Positions 1 through 10,694 of a stretch of DNA of 64,000 bases are shown here, piece by piece. The stretch's first letter is position 1; each line of letters begins with the position of its first letter. Source of the stretch: Locusta migratoria (lineage: Eukaryota > Arthropoda > Insecta > Orthoptera > Acrididae); assembly GCA_026315105.1 (NCBI GenBank), contig CM048745.1, positions 155,365,323 through 155,429,322 of the forward strand. Reading direction: 5' to 3'. Below the pieces are notes generated by a model that did not search any database, was not told where the DNA came from, and saw only the letters and a list, made by a program, of their open reading frames with translations. The translations under genes were made by a program, and so were the position numbers.

Positions 1-280
1 GGGCGTTCGCCAAAACTGCGACGCAATTTAGGCGCCAATGTGCCCAGGCTCTCGCCGGCGCTCTGCATTCCACCGTCCGTCTGCCTGCCTGCCCGAGGTA
101 CGGCGTTCCCAATTCCCACCTATAATTGCCCGCCTGATGGATGTGGTGCACTGCTTTCTCGTTTACGCGCCAAATAACGTCCGGCAGCAAACTAATATCA
201 CGAACGGTAAGCTTCCGCATCGGAGACCATTTTCCAATACATTTCTGAATAAAAGAGAACACTAAAATATTTCGACTATA
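1..280. other. Unassigned sequence
   Basis: No repeat family, RNA gene or convincing coding region is visible. A 75-codon open frame at 38-265 has no recognisable motif and shows no sign of being a gene. Confidence 0.5.
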
Positions 281-412
<132 letters not shown>

Positions 413-545
413 CAAGAAATGTATTCGCAATTGCGAATATTAATCGACATCAGCTGACTGTTTAATGGTGACATATGAAAATTTGTGCAGGGCCGGGACT
501 CTAACCATGATTTTCGGCTAATCGCGAGCCGTCTCGTTTTCATTA

Positions 546-1540
546 GGGGAGTCCGGGGCACATTTTCCATAGGGGCAAGTTTTCCAAACCCGTTTATTTT
601 CGAAACAAACCGCTATATGTTACCACTGGCGATACTGTAGGAAGTAGCAACAAAGCACGCTTCATTTACGAAAGTTTTAGTGTCGTACCAGCAGTCACAA
701 CGTCGGCAGGGCTGTTTTCGTCGTTTTTGCAAATGTGAATAAACACTCACGTTTTTATTGAAACTTAAAATAAACATTCTAGCGTTAAAGTTATTATTTT
801 GACATTGCACACACTAAAAGTGGGTTTCTTTCTTCACGTAACTGTGCATTTGTTTTGTAATTAGCTTACACTGTTAATCATGGACGTAGTGTTATAGTTC
901 CGAATATGGCGACGGGGCACGTTTTCCGAGTGCATATGGGGCATATATTCCTTATTGCTTTGAGTCTTACGCCAAGTCTAAAGCAAATGAAAAGTGGGTA
1001 CAGTGCACGAAATGCAAGAAATGGGCGCATGGAGACTGTACGAAAGGGAATGTTGCATCTTTTGTTTGCTTACATTGTGATTAAGACAATCAGTAAGTAT
1101 TGTTAAAAATGTCTGTATTTGTAAAATATTTAAGTCACATTTTGTAAACCCATTAAATAGCATTTGTTTTTATTTAATGTTGCTATTTTTACTATTTTAT
1201 TTTGTAATGTATTGTAAATTCATGATAAAAATACGTATTCAGTGAAATCAAGGTAATTATCTGTTTTAACATTGAAAGTATAATTGTAATATTTTCCCCT
1301 GTACGTTTTAAGTAAGCTGGAAAACTTGCCCCGCATACGGGGCAAATTTTCCAACGCGACATGGTCAGACAAAACCGTTTGCTACCAGGAATGATATTTA
1401 ATATTTTCAAAAATATCTGTACAAGGCTGTAAATAAAGGTGTAGGAAATATAATGATCCGCTGTTTACCGCAAAATCGATAAAAATAAGAAGTACAAAAA
1501 TAAAAATGTAAAATGGTGGAAAACGTGCCCCGGTCTCCCC
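546..1540 (+). mobile_element. TA-flanked non-autonomous DNA transposon (pogo/Tigger-like)
   Basis: The ends are inverted repeats: GGGGAGTCCGGGGCA at the left and, reverse-complemented, GGGGAGACCGGGGCA at the right, continuing into TTTTCCA on both sides. TA dinucleotides at 544-545 and 1541-1542 fit a Tc1/mariner-pogo target duplication. The motif GGGGCAMRTTTTCC recurs inside: near 911-930 and as a hairpin at 1318-1356. These look like subterminal transposase-binding repeats. A decayed zinc-finger segment (929-1084) is the only coding remnant. The family assignment rests on the TA duplication and the finger, so pogo-like is an inference. Confidence 0.8.
929..1084 (+). pseudogene. C-terminal PHD-like zinc-finger remnant of a transposase
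   Basis: The frame ending at the TAA at 1082-1084 reads NEKWVQCTKCKKWAHGDC, then a second cysteine pair as VCLHCD just before the stop. The pattern CxxC...HxxC...CxxC with the Trp-Ala-His core is the PHD-like finger found at the C-terminus of many pogo/Tigger/jerky-type transposases of insects (family knowledge). Everything upstream (DNA-binding and DDE domains) is missing or unreadable. It lies centrally in the TA-flanked element at 546-1540, which supports the assignment. No start codon can be assigned. Confidence 0.7.
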
Positions 1541-1542
1541 TA

Positions 1543-1818
1543 CGCTACCCGCGCACTCTTCCCGGAACTACCCAAACCTTCATATGCCACACACTGTGCA
1601 CTGCCCATGAGTGCTCATACATTCTATGATGTAATTCCCCCACTGGGTGAGACTTTTAGTACATTTGTCGCAAGCCTTGCTATGACTGATTTTAAATTCG
1701 ATGCACAGTGTCCGTGTTTATTGATACAACTAAGCAAATGTCCTTGTATTTACATAAGCAGCTGTAGGCGCTGCAGAGTCCGTTCCTTCATATCTGAAGG
1801 AAATTTGCTTATTTATAT
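1543..1818. other. Unassigned, with one arm of a flanking inverted repeat
   Basis: Mostly unassigned. Positions about 1702-1726 are repeated in inverted orientation at about 3437-3463, outside the other end of the THAP element. About 90 bp separate this arm from the element end, whereas on the right side the two nearly abut. Confidence 0.6.
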
Positions 1819-3429
1819 CACAGTCTAACATATACAGTCGCGACACTACCGCTGATTTTTGTTATACTAGGCGACTGTAGCGCTCCTTGCGGATGTAAAG
1901 CCACGTCGCTCTTTATCGTATACGAGACGTGTGTTTGCTGTGTGTTTTGTTGTACGATATGCGTTTTACGAAGGGAAGCGTGTGTAGTGCAATAAATTTC
2001 AGCAACAACAACAACAAGAATACGTCTCATTTATCATTCTTTAGCTTTCCTACAGATCCTGAGAGGTATGTGACATCAAGTTTCGGTAATGCTTATTTAC
2101 AATTATCTTGTGAGCAACAGACACATATTGAAGATTATTTCTTTTTAGGATCAAGAAATGGCTTATAAATAGCAGAAAAGATCTTTTGGATAACGTTGCC
2201 GCGTGTTTACGTGATAATGTGAAGTTCTGCTCGCTACACTTCGATGCAAACCAGTTCAGGAATGATGAACGGAAGCAGCTGGTGTGGAATGCTGTGCCTA
2301 CATTGTTCGATGTTCCAAACAAACCACAGAAACTGCGAATGAAGAGGAAACTACCGCAAAGAGGTGATAATATAAAGGCGGAAGAAATTAAACTGTGTTC
2401 TGAAAAATTATTACGACTGGTTGCTGCTATATCACAGCTAGAAACATTTTTGTCTGGGCACTCGAAAGTAATTCAGTATTGAGGCAAATTTATAAGAAAT
2501 GTATTAAAAATAAGTGTTCATTGTTACCGTTATTAATGTTTGAAAGGTTAAATGTTTTCTGTTTTATCTAATGGAAACCACAGTCTAACAAATAAACCTA
2601 TTTATCTGAAACCACTGAGCCGTCTTATTTTGTCGCCCCGCCCCCTCCCACTCCTCCCTCATCTACGAACCATATGATGGCAGACTGTGATAATGACTTA
2701 GGACCATTCATATAATATGACATTTATACTGTCGTGTAATCGACGTAATATTATCTTAAAATATCATATAATTGAAATAACCTCGTAGAAAAATTATATT
2801 AGATGAAAGTTTCATAGCTAGTGGGTGTTCTCATAACTAAAAAGCATGGGAAAAACATTGTTTCGCACCTTTTAACACCGGGAAGGTCAATTACATGCTT
2901 CTCATGTGCGAAATACTATGTTTACCAGCAAAGTAAGGTGCAATATCTGAAGAATTTCGTCATAAATATGTTGCAGTTAGCGTCAGTTTATTCACGAGTT
3001 TTTACTAAATTTACATTTGTTGATATTTAACTGCCCCTTAGAAGTTCTATTATAGGCTTGTCTGCACAAAATACTATTTTTATCTATCACACCGGCAAGG
3101 TAAGCTGCAAGCAATTTCTAAAGAATTATTTCGCACCATATTGCACAATTGCAGTTTGTGTCCGATCACAACGAGTTTTTGCTCGGTTTACGTTTCTTTT
3201 ACACTGTCATGTGTCAAGATACTTAAATAAAGCCTGGAATGCAAGAATATATACAATATTTAGCAAACCACACAGATAAGTAATTACAAGCGGGCATTAT
3301 TAATGTGTCGTATACGGCGTTAAGGGGCAGCCGGCTTTACGACCGCTTGGAGCGCTAGTGTCGCTCCAAGTGTCCGGCGGTAACAGCTTTCACAGCAGTG
3401 AGTGTCGCGACTGTATATAGTAGACTGTG
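1819..3429 (+). mobile_element. THAP-bearing DNA transposon, copy 1 (P-superfamily-like)
   Basis: A 1.6 kb element with long terminal inverted repeats. It starts CACAGTCTAACATATACAGT and ends in the complement, and similarity continues inward for about 100 bp through a GGAGCG/CGTATACG region. It has a near-complete second copy in inverted orientation at 5040-6644. The flanking 7-mers (TTTATAT, GTAATAT) match at 5 of 7 positions, so the target duplication here is decayed. Its only recognisable gene encodes a THAP domain (1959-2482), with no transposase catalytic domain. THAP domains occur at the N-terminus of P-element transposases, hence the tentative superfamily call. Confidence 0.85.
1959..2482 (+). 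CDS. THAP-domain protein, two exons, no catalytic domain
   Basis: Exon 1 (1959-2065) begins MRFTKGSVCSA and carries the first half of a THAP zinc finger, ending SFFSFPTDPE. A GTATGT donor follows at 2066. The acceptor (TTTTTAG) ends at 2148. Exon 2 (2149-2482) continues in phase as IKKWLINSRKD, then CSLHF and AVPTLF, the second Cys/His pair and C-terminal box of a THAP domain. The joined product is about 146 residues: THAP plus a basic, glutamate-containing tail ending ETFLSGHSKVIQY. The second cysteine of the first CxxC-type pair is Phe in this copy, so zinc binding is probably lost. The inverted copy keeps that Cys but has lost the first one. THAP is a DNA-binding domain; a role as transposon repressor or end-binding protein is inference. 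Confidence 0.7.
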
Positions 3430-3908
3430 GTAATATCAATAAACACGGACACTGCGCATCGAAAATATATATTAATACTGATTAGTGACAGCGATATATG
3501 CTTTTAAATATGTTCATCTTTTAAAATAACTGATATATACTACTGATGTCACGTGATTAAAATTCTGGAATACTGTAGCAGGCACGGCGTGCAGCTACCG
3601 TCTTGACAGGGCCATTCCAGAGATTTGGGTATAGGCAATCCCTTAAGACAATTTAATGCACTAGTACACAATAGCTTACCGCCAACAGCAAGCTAATCCC
3701 GTACACAGTAGGAAGCAAGCAGTAATAGCTAGCGCTCTTTAAGGTACGTCTGAAAATTTCGCTGAATGGTTCTTGGGGGTGGGGGCCTCAGTTTTTAAAA
3801 ACAAAGTCGACTGCAAAGGTGCGCCGTCCCCCCCCCCCCCACGACACCCGTGATATTAGGTCCTGGATTCCTAGTTTATTACCTAATAATTTGTCATTTT
3901 GTAATTTT
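3430..3908. other. Unassigned spacer with C-run
   Basis: Holds the right arm of the inverted flank (about 3437-3463) and a run of about 14 C at 3827-3840. No gene is seen. Confidence 0.6.
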
Positions 3909-4656
3909 CAGAGACAGCAAAGGACCTGGAATGCAGTTGAATGGAATGGACAGTGTGTTGAAGAGAGCGTATAAAATGAACATTAACAAGAGCGAAACAA
4001 AAATAATGGAATGCGGTCTTAGAAAATCAGGCGATGCTGAAGGAATTAGATTATATGACGAAACAATAAAGGTTGTAGATGAGTTTTGTTACTTGGGTAG
4101 TGAAATAACATAGGCTATTACGGTCGCAGTACAGAGGATATAAAATGCAGAATGGCAATGGGAAGAAAAGCATTTATAAGAAAGAGAAATTTGCTAACAT
4201 CGAATATTAATTTAAGCGTAAGGAAGTCTTTTCTGAAGGTATTTGTGTAGAGTGCATGGGAGTGAAACTTGTACGATAAACAGCGCGGACAGGACGAGAA
4301 TAGATGCTTTCGAAATGTGTTGCTACAGAAGAATGTAGGAGATTAGGTGGGTGGATTGCATAACTAATGAAGAGGTACTGAACAGAATTGGTGAGAAAAG
4401 GAATTTTTGGCATACCTTGACTAAAAGAAGGGATCGCTTGGTAGGACACATTATTAGACATCGAGGAATCGTAAATTTAGCATTGGAGGGAAGTGTGTGG
4501 AGTAAAAATCGCAGAGGGAGATCAAGAGACGCGTATAGTAAGCAGATTCAAGTGGATGTGGGTTGCCGTTCTTATGAGGAGATGAAAAGGCTTCCTCAGG
4601 ATAGAGTAGGGTGGAGAGCTGCATCAAACCAGACTCCGGACTGAAGACCACAACAA
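3909..4656 (+). pseudogene. RTE-clade LINE fragment (3' end)
   Basis: 5'-truncated copy of the RTE-like retrotransposon best seen at 10695-12866. It begins just before the MNINKSETKIMECG segment, keeps VVDEFCYLGSE, the Trp/Tyr-rich region TNEEVLNRIGEKRNFWHT and the end GWRAASNQTPD, then the tail GACTGAAGACCACAACAACA. Several frameshifts and stops break it (near 4113 and 4240). No catalytic YADD motif is included, since truncation lies downstream of it. It sits between the two inverted THAP elements. Confidence 0.9.
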
Positions 4657-5039
4657 CAGTGTCATTGATATTGAAATTAAATCTTTTATTTCACGTTTAG
4701 TAAATTGTTTTATAACTTCCCCCTCCCCAGACTGGCCAAAAGTACTCATTTTTCACCCTCCCCCAGAAATTTCAATGGCAATTTGCGTCATGTCCCCTCA
4801 TTGTAAGCACCTTTGGTCTACTGAATTTATTAACGGTAAAGGCTTCTTATCATTCGCTATCAGAAATATAAGAAGCTCGCCGATGTTATAACTGTTTAAC
4901 ATGAGACTATGTGTAAAAACTGAAGTGAAACATTACTATTGCTGTTCGTAGTTTTTGGCGGCCTTCGTAAGACCCCGCTGACCTGCTAAGCAGCGGGTCG
5001 CCGCATACGAACAATGGGCTCGTAACTTCAGCATAGCAG
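4657..5039. other. Unassigned spacer
   Basis: No gene or repeat is recognised except the 7-bp target duplication ATAGCAG at 5033-5039 next to the second THAP element. Confidence 0.6.
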
Positions 5040-6644
5040 CACAGTCTAATATATACAGTCGCGACACTCACTGCTGTGAAATCTGTTACCGTTTGAGATT
5101 TGGAGCGACACTAGCGCTCCAAGCGGTCGTAAAGCCGGCTGTCCCTTAACGCCGTATACGACACATTAATAATGCCCGCTTGTAATTACTTATCTGTGTG
5201 GTTTGCTAAATATTGTATATATTCTTGCATTCCAGGCTTTATTTAAGTATCTTGACACATGACAGTGTAAAAGAAACGTAAACCGAGCAAAAACTCGTTG
5301 TGATCGGACACAAACTGCAATTGTGCAATATGGTGCGAAATAATTCTTTAGAAATTGCTTGCAGCTTACCTTGCCGGTGTGATAGATAAAAATAGTATTT
5401 TGTGCAGACAAGCCTATAATAGAACTTCTAAGGGGCAGTTAAATATCAACAAATGTAAATTTAGTAAAAACTCGTGAATAAACTGACGCTAACTGCAACA
5501 TATTTATGACGAAGTTCTTCAGACATTGCACCTTACTTTGCTGGTAAATACAGTATTTCGCACATGAGAAGCATGTAATTGGCCTTCCCGGTGTTACAAG
5601 GTGCGAAACAATGTTTTTTCCCCGCTTTTCAGCTATGAGAACACCCACTAGCTATAAAACTTTCATCTAATATAATTTTGCTACGAGGCCATTTCATTTA
5701 TATGATATTTTAAGATAATATTACGTCGATTACACGACAGTCTAAATGTCATATGAATGGTCCTTAGTCATTATCACAGTCTGTCATTATATGGTTCGTA
5801 GATGAGGGAGGAGTGGGAGGGGGCGGAGCGACAATGGTCTGTAAAATAAGACGGCTCAGATAAATAGGTTTATATGTTAGACCTTGCTTTCCATTAGATA
5901 AAACAGAAAACATTTAACCTTTCAAACATCAATAACGGTAAGAATGAACAATTCTTTTCCATACATTTCTTATACATTTGCCTCAATAATGAATTACTTT
6001 CGAATGGCCAGACAAAAATGTTTCTAGCTGTGATGTAGCAGCAACCACAGTCGTAATACTTTTTTCATAACACAGTTTAATTTCTTCCGTCTTTATATTA
6101 TCGCGTCTTTGCGGTACTTTTCTCTTTATTCCCAGTTTCGGTGGTTTGTTTGGAACATAGAACAATGTAGGCACATCATTCCACACCAGCTTCTTCCGTT
6201 CATCATTCATGAACTGGTTTGCATCGAAGTGTAGCGAGCAGAACTTCACATTATCATGTAAATACGCGGCAACTTTATCCAAAAGATCTTGTCTGCTATT
6301 TATAAGCCATGACTTGATCTTAAAAAGAAATAATGTTCAATGTGTGTGTTGCTCACAAAGTAATTGTAAATAAGCATTACCGAATCTTGATGTCACATAC
6401 CTCTCAGGCTCTGTAGGAAACCTAAAGAATGATCAATGATATGTATTCTTGTTGTTGTTGCTGCTGCAATTTATTGCACTAAACACACTTCCCTTCGTAA
6501 AAACCATTTCGTACACCAAAACACACAAGCACACGTCTCGTATACGATACAGAGCAACGTGGCTTTACGTCCGCAAGGAGCGCTGCAGTCGCCTAGTATA
6601 ACAAAAATCAGCGGTAGTGTCGCGACTGTATATATTAGACTGTG
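5040..6644 (-). mobile_element. THAP-bearing DNA transposon, copy 2 (inverted)
   Basis: Same element as 1819-3429, on the other strand. The ends are CACAGTCTAATATATACAGT and its complement. An exact 7-bp target duplication, ATAGCAG, lies at 5033-5039 and 6645-6651, which fixes the boundaries. The segment matching 3058-3279 of copy 1 (here 5190-5411) is identical, whereas the THAP coding part differs at many positions. It carries a broken THAP gene at 5983-6507. Confidence 0.93.
5983..6507 (-). pseudogene. Broken THAP-domain gene, copy 2
   Basis: Counterpart of 1959-2482. Exon 1 (from 6507 downwards) starts MVFTKGSVFSAINC: the first zinc-binding Cys has become Phe while the second is kept, the reverse of copy 1. 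A stop follows after KNTYH. Exon 2 keeps WLINSRQD, CSLHFDANQF and the box LVWNDVPTLF. The tail ends SGHSKVIHY. The splice acceptor AG|G is changed to AAG. Copies 1 and 2 therefore carry complementary damage, and neither encodes an intact finger. Confidence 0.8.
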
Positions 6645-6651
6645 ATAGCAG

Positions 6652-6975
6652 TAACAATAGCGGCAGCATCAAAGGTGGTCGGTCGCGGCGGCATTAAAAC
6701 CGCTCACAGTAACAGCAGCACACGTTCTCAGTGGCGGCAGCACGTTGGCGACCCACCGTCACGTTAACTTGTGCTTGGCAAATTACAGTTACGTTGTGTT
6801 GCGCCACTGGTAGATGGTGCCATATTTTACTGACCGCGCATACACGTTAACAAGCGCCCCCTATAGCGTAAAGCACTGCAGTGAAGAGATGGTACACCCT
6901 GCGACTCAGCTAACCGGGCCAGTGTGAACTCATGTCACTGCAACATGGAGCGCAAAATGAGGGGCTGATTCCATA
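6652..6975. other. Unassigned sequence
   Basis: CAGCAG/GGCGGC-rich start, then ordinary sequence. No gene is seen. Confidence 0.5.
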
Positions 6976-7342
6976 GTCAAGGGTGTGACAAATAGACACG
7001 CTGAGATCTGCAGTAAAATCATTTTAAAATGTCCCATATCAAAAATTCCTCTTTCAGTATATATCATTTAAAAGGAAATTGATTGTATTATTCAATCTGA
7101 ATATAATTTTTTTTGGTAAAAGATTAAAACCTATATTATTAACCAACATCCATGTTTCATGGGTGTGACAATATTCAGAAGTACAACCTTACACTTTGAC
7201 CTTTACAGGGAAAAATCTGTGAATTATATGATTGTATGTAAACCAATTAATAACTGTCTAATGCTGAAAACTCACTTTATTAGCCATGAAAGTATCAGAA
7301 AGAACATTAAATTATTTTCATAATACCAGCATAATTTTTTGC

Positions 7343-7358
7343 TGTCACGGGTGTGACA
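7343..7358. repeat. Palindromic site TGTCACGGGTGTGACA (left cluster)
   Basis: The fullest left-side copy. The arms TGTCAC and GTGACA are perfect inverted repeats around GGGT. Partial copies with only the right half lie at about 6981-6990 and 7161-7170. All three left copies read GGGTGTGACA on the plus strand. Confidence 0.85.
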
Positions 7359-7882
7359 TGTACAAATATCTCTCAACATTTCAGAGAATTAAAGGTAATA
7401 ATTGATTAAAACCAAGTTTTTGGCAGTACAAAAAAAAAGCACAATGCTTAATTAAGGTGGTGTTTGTGGTAAATTAACAAAAACTAAAATCTTTAATATA
7501 AATTTTATAAACAACTCGTTTTTCAATGAAATAACCTAAACTTCAACATATTGCACAATATGGAGAATTTAAAGCAATGTTTGTTGAAACAAAGGATTGT
7601 ATACTTAACAACATAAAGAAATGTACACTGACACACATTTAAATAACTTTCTCACAAAAATAATAATAAACTATTTCCTTTCATTTGAATTGCAGGAGGA
7701 TTCAGGACTTTCACAACATTCTTTTGTAAAGAAACAACTGAAATGTCATTTTCATTAGCACAAAAGTTTCTTTCCTTTCTCGCATGGCTTTAAAAGCATG
7801 ACCATTTCATCGGCCACACAGTCTGATTGACAAATAACAACAAAATTCTGTCCATTTCCCCTCTCACTTTGAAGCTTTATGT

Positions 7883-8560
7883 TTAGAACGTTCCTGCTTT
7901 AATTTCCGTGGGATTTATGGTTGAATTTATTTTATTTCCTGATGTTTGTATGTCTTCAGCATTAGACTCTTCAGAATCTGAATAAACATCAGAAAATTTC
8001 AGCTGTTTTCTGGATTTAGGGATCTCCCGAAAGACTTGATATCTTGTCATTCCATTGCCAGGTGTTTCTGCTGCTAAAATGTGGTGACTGTCATAGTTTT
8101 TAAAGTAATGGCTAGAATGTACTTTAGGAATTGAAATGACATTCTCCCAAAACCTTGACTTTCTTTCCTTTGTCTTTTCCACATCACTGCTTCAAACAAA
8201 GAGGACAAGAACTTCATTCAGTTTATCACAAGCGTAATCACAAAATTCCTTTGCATTATTCACTACAACTTGACGACTTTTGATTCCTCTCCATACAGTT
8301 CTCTTCACAGTCCCCCCTATCCCATCAACAGCACCTTTGCCGTGTGAAGCAGCAAAGAAGTTCCACTCAAATTCAACTCCCAAATATGACTTGGTATGGC
8401 AGAGATATGACATCGTAAATTTATTTTTAAACTATGCAGTGCAGTTGTCAGAAAATATGTGAATTTTTTCTAAATTTGTATTCTGCTGTTTCAAATTTGC
8501 TATTTTTTCAAGAAAGCACCAAACTGCAAATTTGTCATGTGAAAGGTAATCATCTGCAAT
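7883..8560 (-). pseudogene. Transposase-like protein remnant (SHGKG / GIGGTVKR family)
   Basis: One frame reads from about 8560 down to 7883 with only two in-frame stops (a TAG where Gln is expected before FKNKF, and a TGA at 8192). In order it shows YVIADDYLSHDKFAVW, IHIFSDNC, FKNKFTMSYL, WNFFAASHGKGAVDGIGGTV and KRTVW, then a polar C-terminal region rich in Ser/Glu/Asp ending EIKAGTF. The series SD-N...FKN...SHGKG-DGIGG-KR is shared by a large group of uncharacterised transposon-encoded proteins in arthropods and other animals (family recollection, not named). The N-terminal part is missing. A catalytic role for the Asp residues is inferred. Confidence 0.6.
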
Positions 8561-8804
8561 TACATAAGAAGAAACCTTTAAAGTATCCCATACACAGCAT
8601 TTTACTCATCTTTCTCATTCTTTCCGTTGAACTCATTATCTGGGAATGCAAGATAATTTGGACATTTATTTTTAATGTCAGTAGATCTGTATTTACTTTG
8701 TATCTCACCAGTTTAATATGTCACATGAACAGGAAGTGATTGTTAAAAATATTAAACACTGGCATTTCATTCAGCTGGCATGCTTTCAAAAAATGTCTGC
8801 ATTT

Positions 8805-8994
8805 TGTCACACCCGTGACAAAGGTTATGTCACACCCGTGACGCCATTCCTGGATAAAACACAGTTATTCCCAGAAATTAATAGGTTTGGGAGTTAATAT
8901 ATTGCCCTTACCTTACTTTCCCAGAATATAAATAATTATGAAGTACTTGTTCAGGCAAGAAGCAAACTATCTTTTTTTTGTCACGGGTGTGACA
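8805..8994. repeat. Cluster of three palindromic TGTCAC...GTGACA sites
   Basis: Copies at 8805-8820 and 8828-8842 read TGTCACACCCGTGAC, opposite to the left cluster. The copy at 8979-8994 reads TGTCACGGGTGTGACA. All have the same 6-bp arms and a 4-bp spacer. Confidence 0.85.
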
Positions 8995-9472
8995 GTGATC
9001 CCTGTCAATTTCAAAAAGAGAAATAAAATCAATAGAAAGCTTGCCTGAAAAAATTAGTGTAGGATACCAAGGAAGCCTATTGTTACATAACAAGTTACTC
9101 ATTGTTGCAGCAACTGACTTACAGACAACAAATCAGTACAGCCAATATAACTAAGTTTTATGATCTTTATAGTGTTTGTTCAAATACAATCTTTGGGATG
9201 GCAATTCATCGTTAAATAGCTTGAATACAATAAATATGAGTATCAAATCATTAAATTTCATATTTAGTGCATTCCCATGCCTAAACCTTTACTTTTGTGA
9301 TTTTTAAAAAAATGTTAATTTGGCTCTTTTCATTTGGAATGAGCCAGCGACGCGTTAATATCCAGTTTCGTTTCACATTAGTCAGAATGGCGACGAAGAC
9401 CCAAGATGTTAGTCGAAGTGCATGGTATTGAAGCATTAAATAACATGTGTTTCATTGTTTTTAACACTTTAG
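8995..9472. other. Unassigned sequence
   Basis: AT-rich, with no coding signal. The last 140 bp may be the 5' part of the mariner remnant that follows. Confidence 0.5.
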
Positions 9473-9735
9473 AGAAGGAAAGGAAGGTGTCTGCGATAAG
9501 CCACGTTCGGGTGGATCGTCCACGTCCACAGGCCCAGACAACATCGAACGAGTGATGCGGATGATCGGCGGCTGTCTTGAGAATGATAGACGAGTTCAAG
9601 TCAGCACAGACAGTGTAAAGGTTGCGGAGATCCAACAAGTGCTTCCACCGATTCCACCGGAAGCGTTTGCTCACAGTTTCTAACAGCTGTACAACCGATG
9701 TCAGAAGCGTATTGTACTCTATGGCGAGTACTTTG
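9473..9735 (+). pseudogene. Internally deleted mariner transposase
   Basis: The first segment (about 9473-9610) reads REGKEGVCDKPRSGGSSTST, then DNIERV, the linker after the helix-turn-helix of Tc1/mariner transposases (family form: Asp-Pro-Arg-Ser-Gly-Arg-Pro-Ser). The second segment (about 9620-9735) reads VLPPIPPEAFAHSF, then QLYNRCQKRIVLYGEYFE, the known C-terminal end (usually ...GDYFEG). The whole DDE catalytic core between them is absent, giving a short, mariner-derived deletion product. The 151-codon open frame on the opposite strand is an antisense shadow. Confidence 0.75.
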
Positions 9736-10224
9736 AACGCCGTTAAAGGTATTTTGTTTATAACTTGTTTCCTATTTTTCCTGAGACCGTTCACCGAACA
9801 ATTCAGACATACCTTGAATAAATAGCATATCACAATGGTATGTTTCCCTCAATTCTGAAGGCATCTAAGATGTCAGACATATTAGGCGCATCTCATGAAC
9901 CAAAAATAACTTCAGTATCTGGTTGTAGCAAAATAAAAATTGCTTCTTAATTCATTATGCTATTTCAAAATTAAACGATTGCTTATGGCCTCAAGCTATT
10001 ATGTCGAAAGTAACACACTTGGAAACTTCTTTAAGGATTTATTCTTTCATCAATTTAATTTGGAAATGTAACATGGTATCCTCCGCTGTAACTTAGTACT
10101 TGCAAGCAGCATATGAACCTCTTGTTCCAATGTCAGTTGAACTGCTGAATGAATATTTGTCTAGTTTGTCAGAAACTTTACGTAAACATTGTGTAGTATG
10201 AGCGATCAAGCTCATGAAGGCATT
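9736..10224. other. Unassigned AT-rich sequence
   Basis: No gene is recognised. The first 100 bp may be the 3' flank of the mariner remnant. Confidence 0.5.
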
Positions 10225-10545
10225 GAAGCATTTCAAAAAGGCATTTGACGCTATGCCACACGGAAGACTGTTAACGAAGATACGAGCATATGGAATAGGT
10301 TCACAGATTTCTAACTCTATTTAAAACTTCCTAAGTAATAGAACTCAGCACGTTCTCTACGACGAGTGTTCAGAGACGAGTGTGATAGGACCGCTATTAT
10401 TTTCTATCTATATAAATGATCTGATGGACACAGTAAGTTTTAATTTGCGGCTGTTTGCTGATGATGCTGTGGTGTATGGGAGGGTGTCGTCTTTAACTGA
10501 CTGTAATAGCATACAGGATGACTTACACAAAAGTTCTAGTTGGTG
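10225..10545 (+). pseudogene. CR1/L2-like LINE reverse-transcriptase fragment
   Basis: Shows KAFDAMPHGRLLTKIRAYGI (motif A region, after a frameshift), then a later frame with VIGPLLFSIYINDL and LRLFADDAVVYG, containing the F-A-D-D catalytic motif. It closely resembles the longer copy at 43690-44965 (same DCNSIQDDL segment). It is truncated at both ends and broken by stops. Confidence 0.85.
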
Positions 10546-10694
10546 CGAAGAACCTGGTTCAAGAATCACAAAAGAAGGTTGTATACGTGGAAGAGACCAG
10601 GAGACACCGGAAGATACCAGATAGATTTTATAATGGTAAGACATAGATTTCGTAACCAGGTTTTACAATGTAAGACATACCCAGGGGCAGATAT

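Larger units (their letters stand above)
6976..8994 (-). mobile_element. Candidate DNA transposon with palindromic TGTCAC sites
   Basis: A decayed transposase-like gene on the minus strand (7883-8560) is bracketed by six copies of the site TGTCACGGGTGTGACA or its half. Three lie on the left (about 6976-6990, 7161-7170, 7343-7358) and three on the right (8805-8820, 8828-8842, 8979-8994). I take these as subterminal binding sites or termini, so the stated limits are the outermost sites and not proven ends. I could not find a target duplication. The superfamily is unknown to me. Confidence 0.55.

Noticed and set aside
3058..3279. 73-codon frame identical in both THAP element copies (also 5190-5411)
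   Set aside because: The DNA is identical, so protein identity proves nothing; no ATG start and no known motif.
7883..8560. A host gene exon
   Set aside because: Two in-frame stops, a transposon-family motif series and flanking repeated palindromic sites favour a decayed mobile element.
9378..9833. 151-codon open frame on the minus strand
   Set aside because: It is antisense to a mariner remnant whose plus-strand frame has recognisable transposase motifs.
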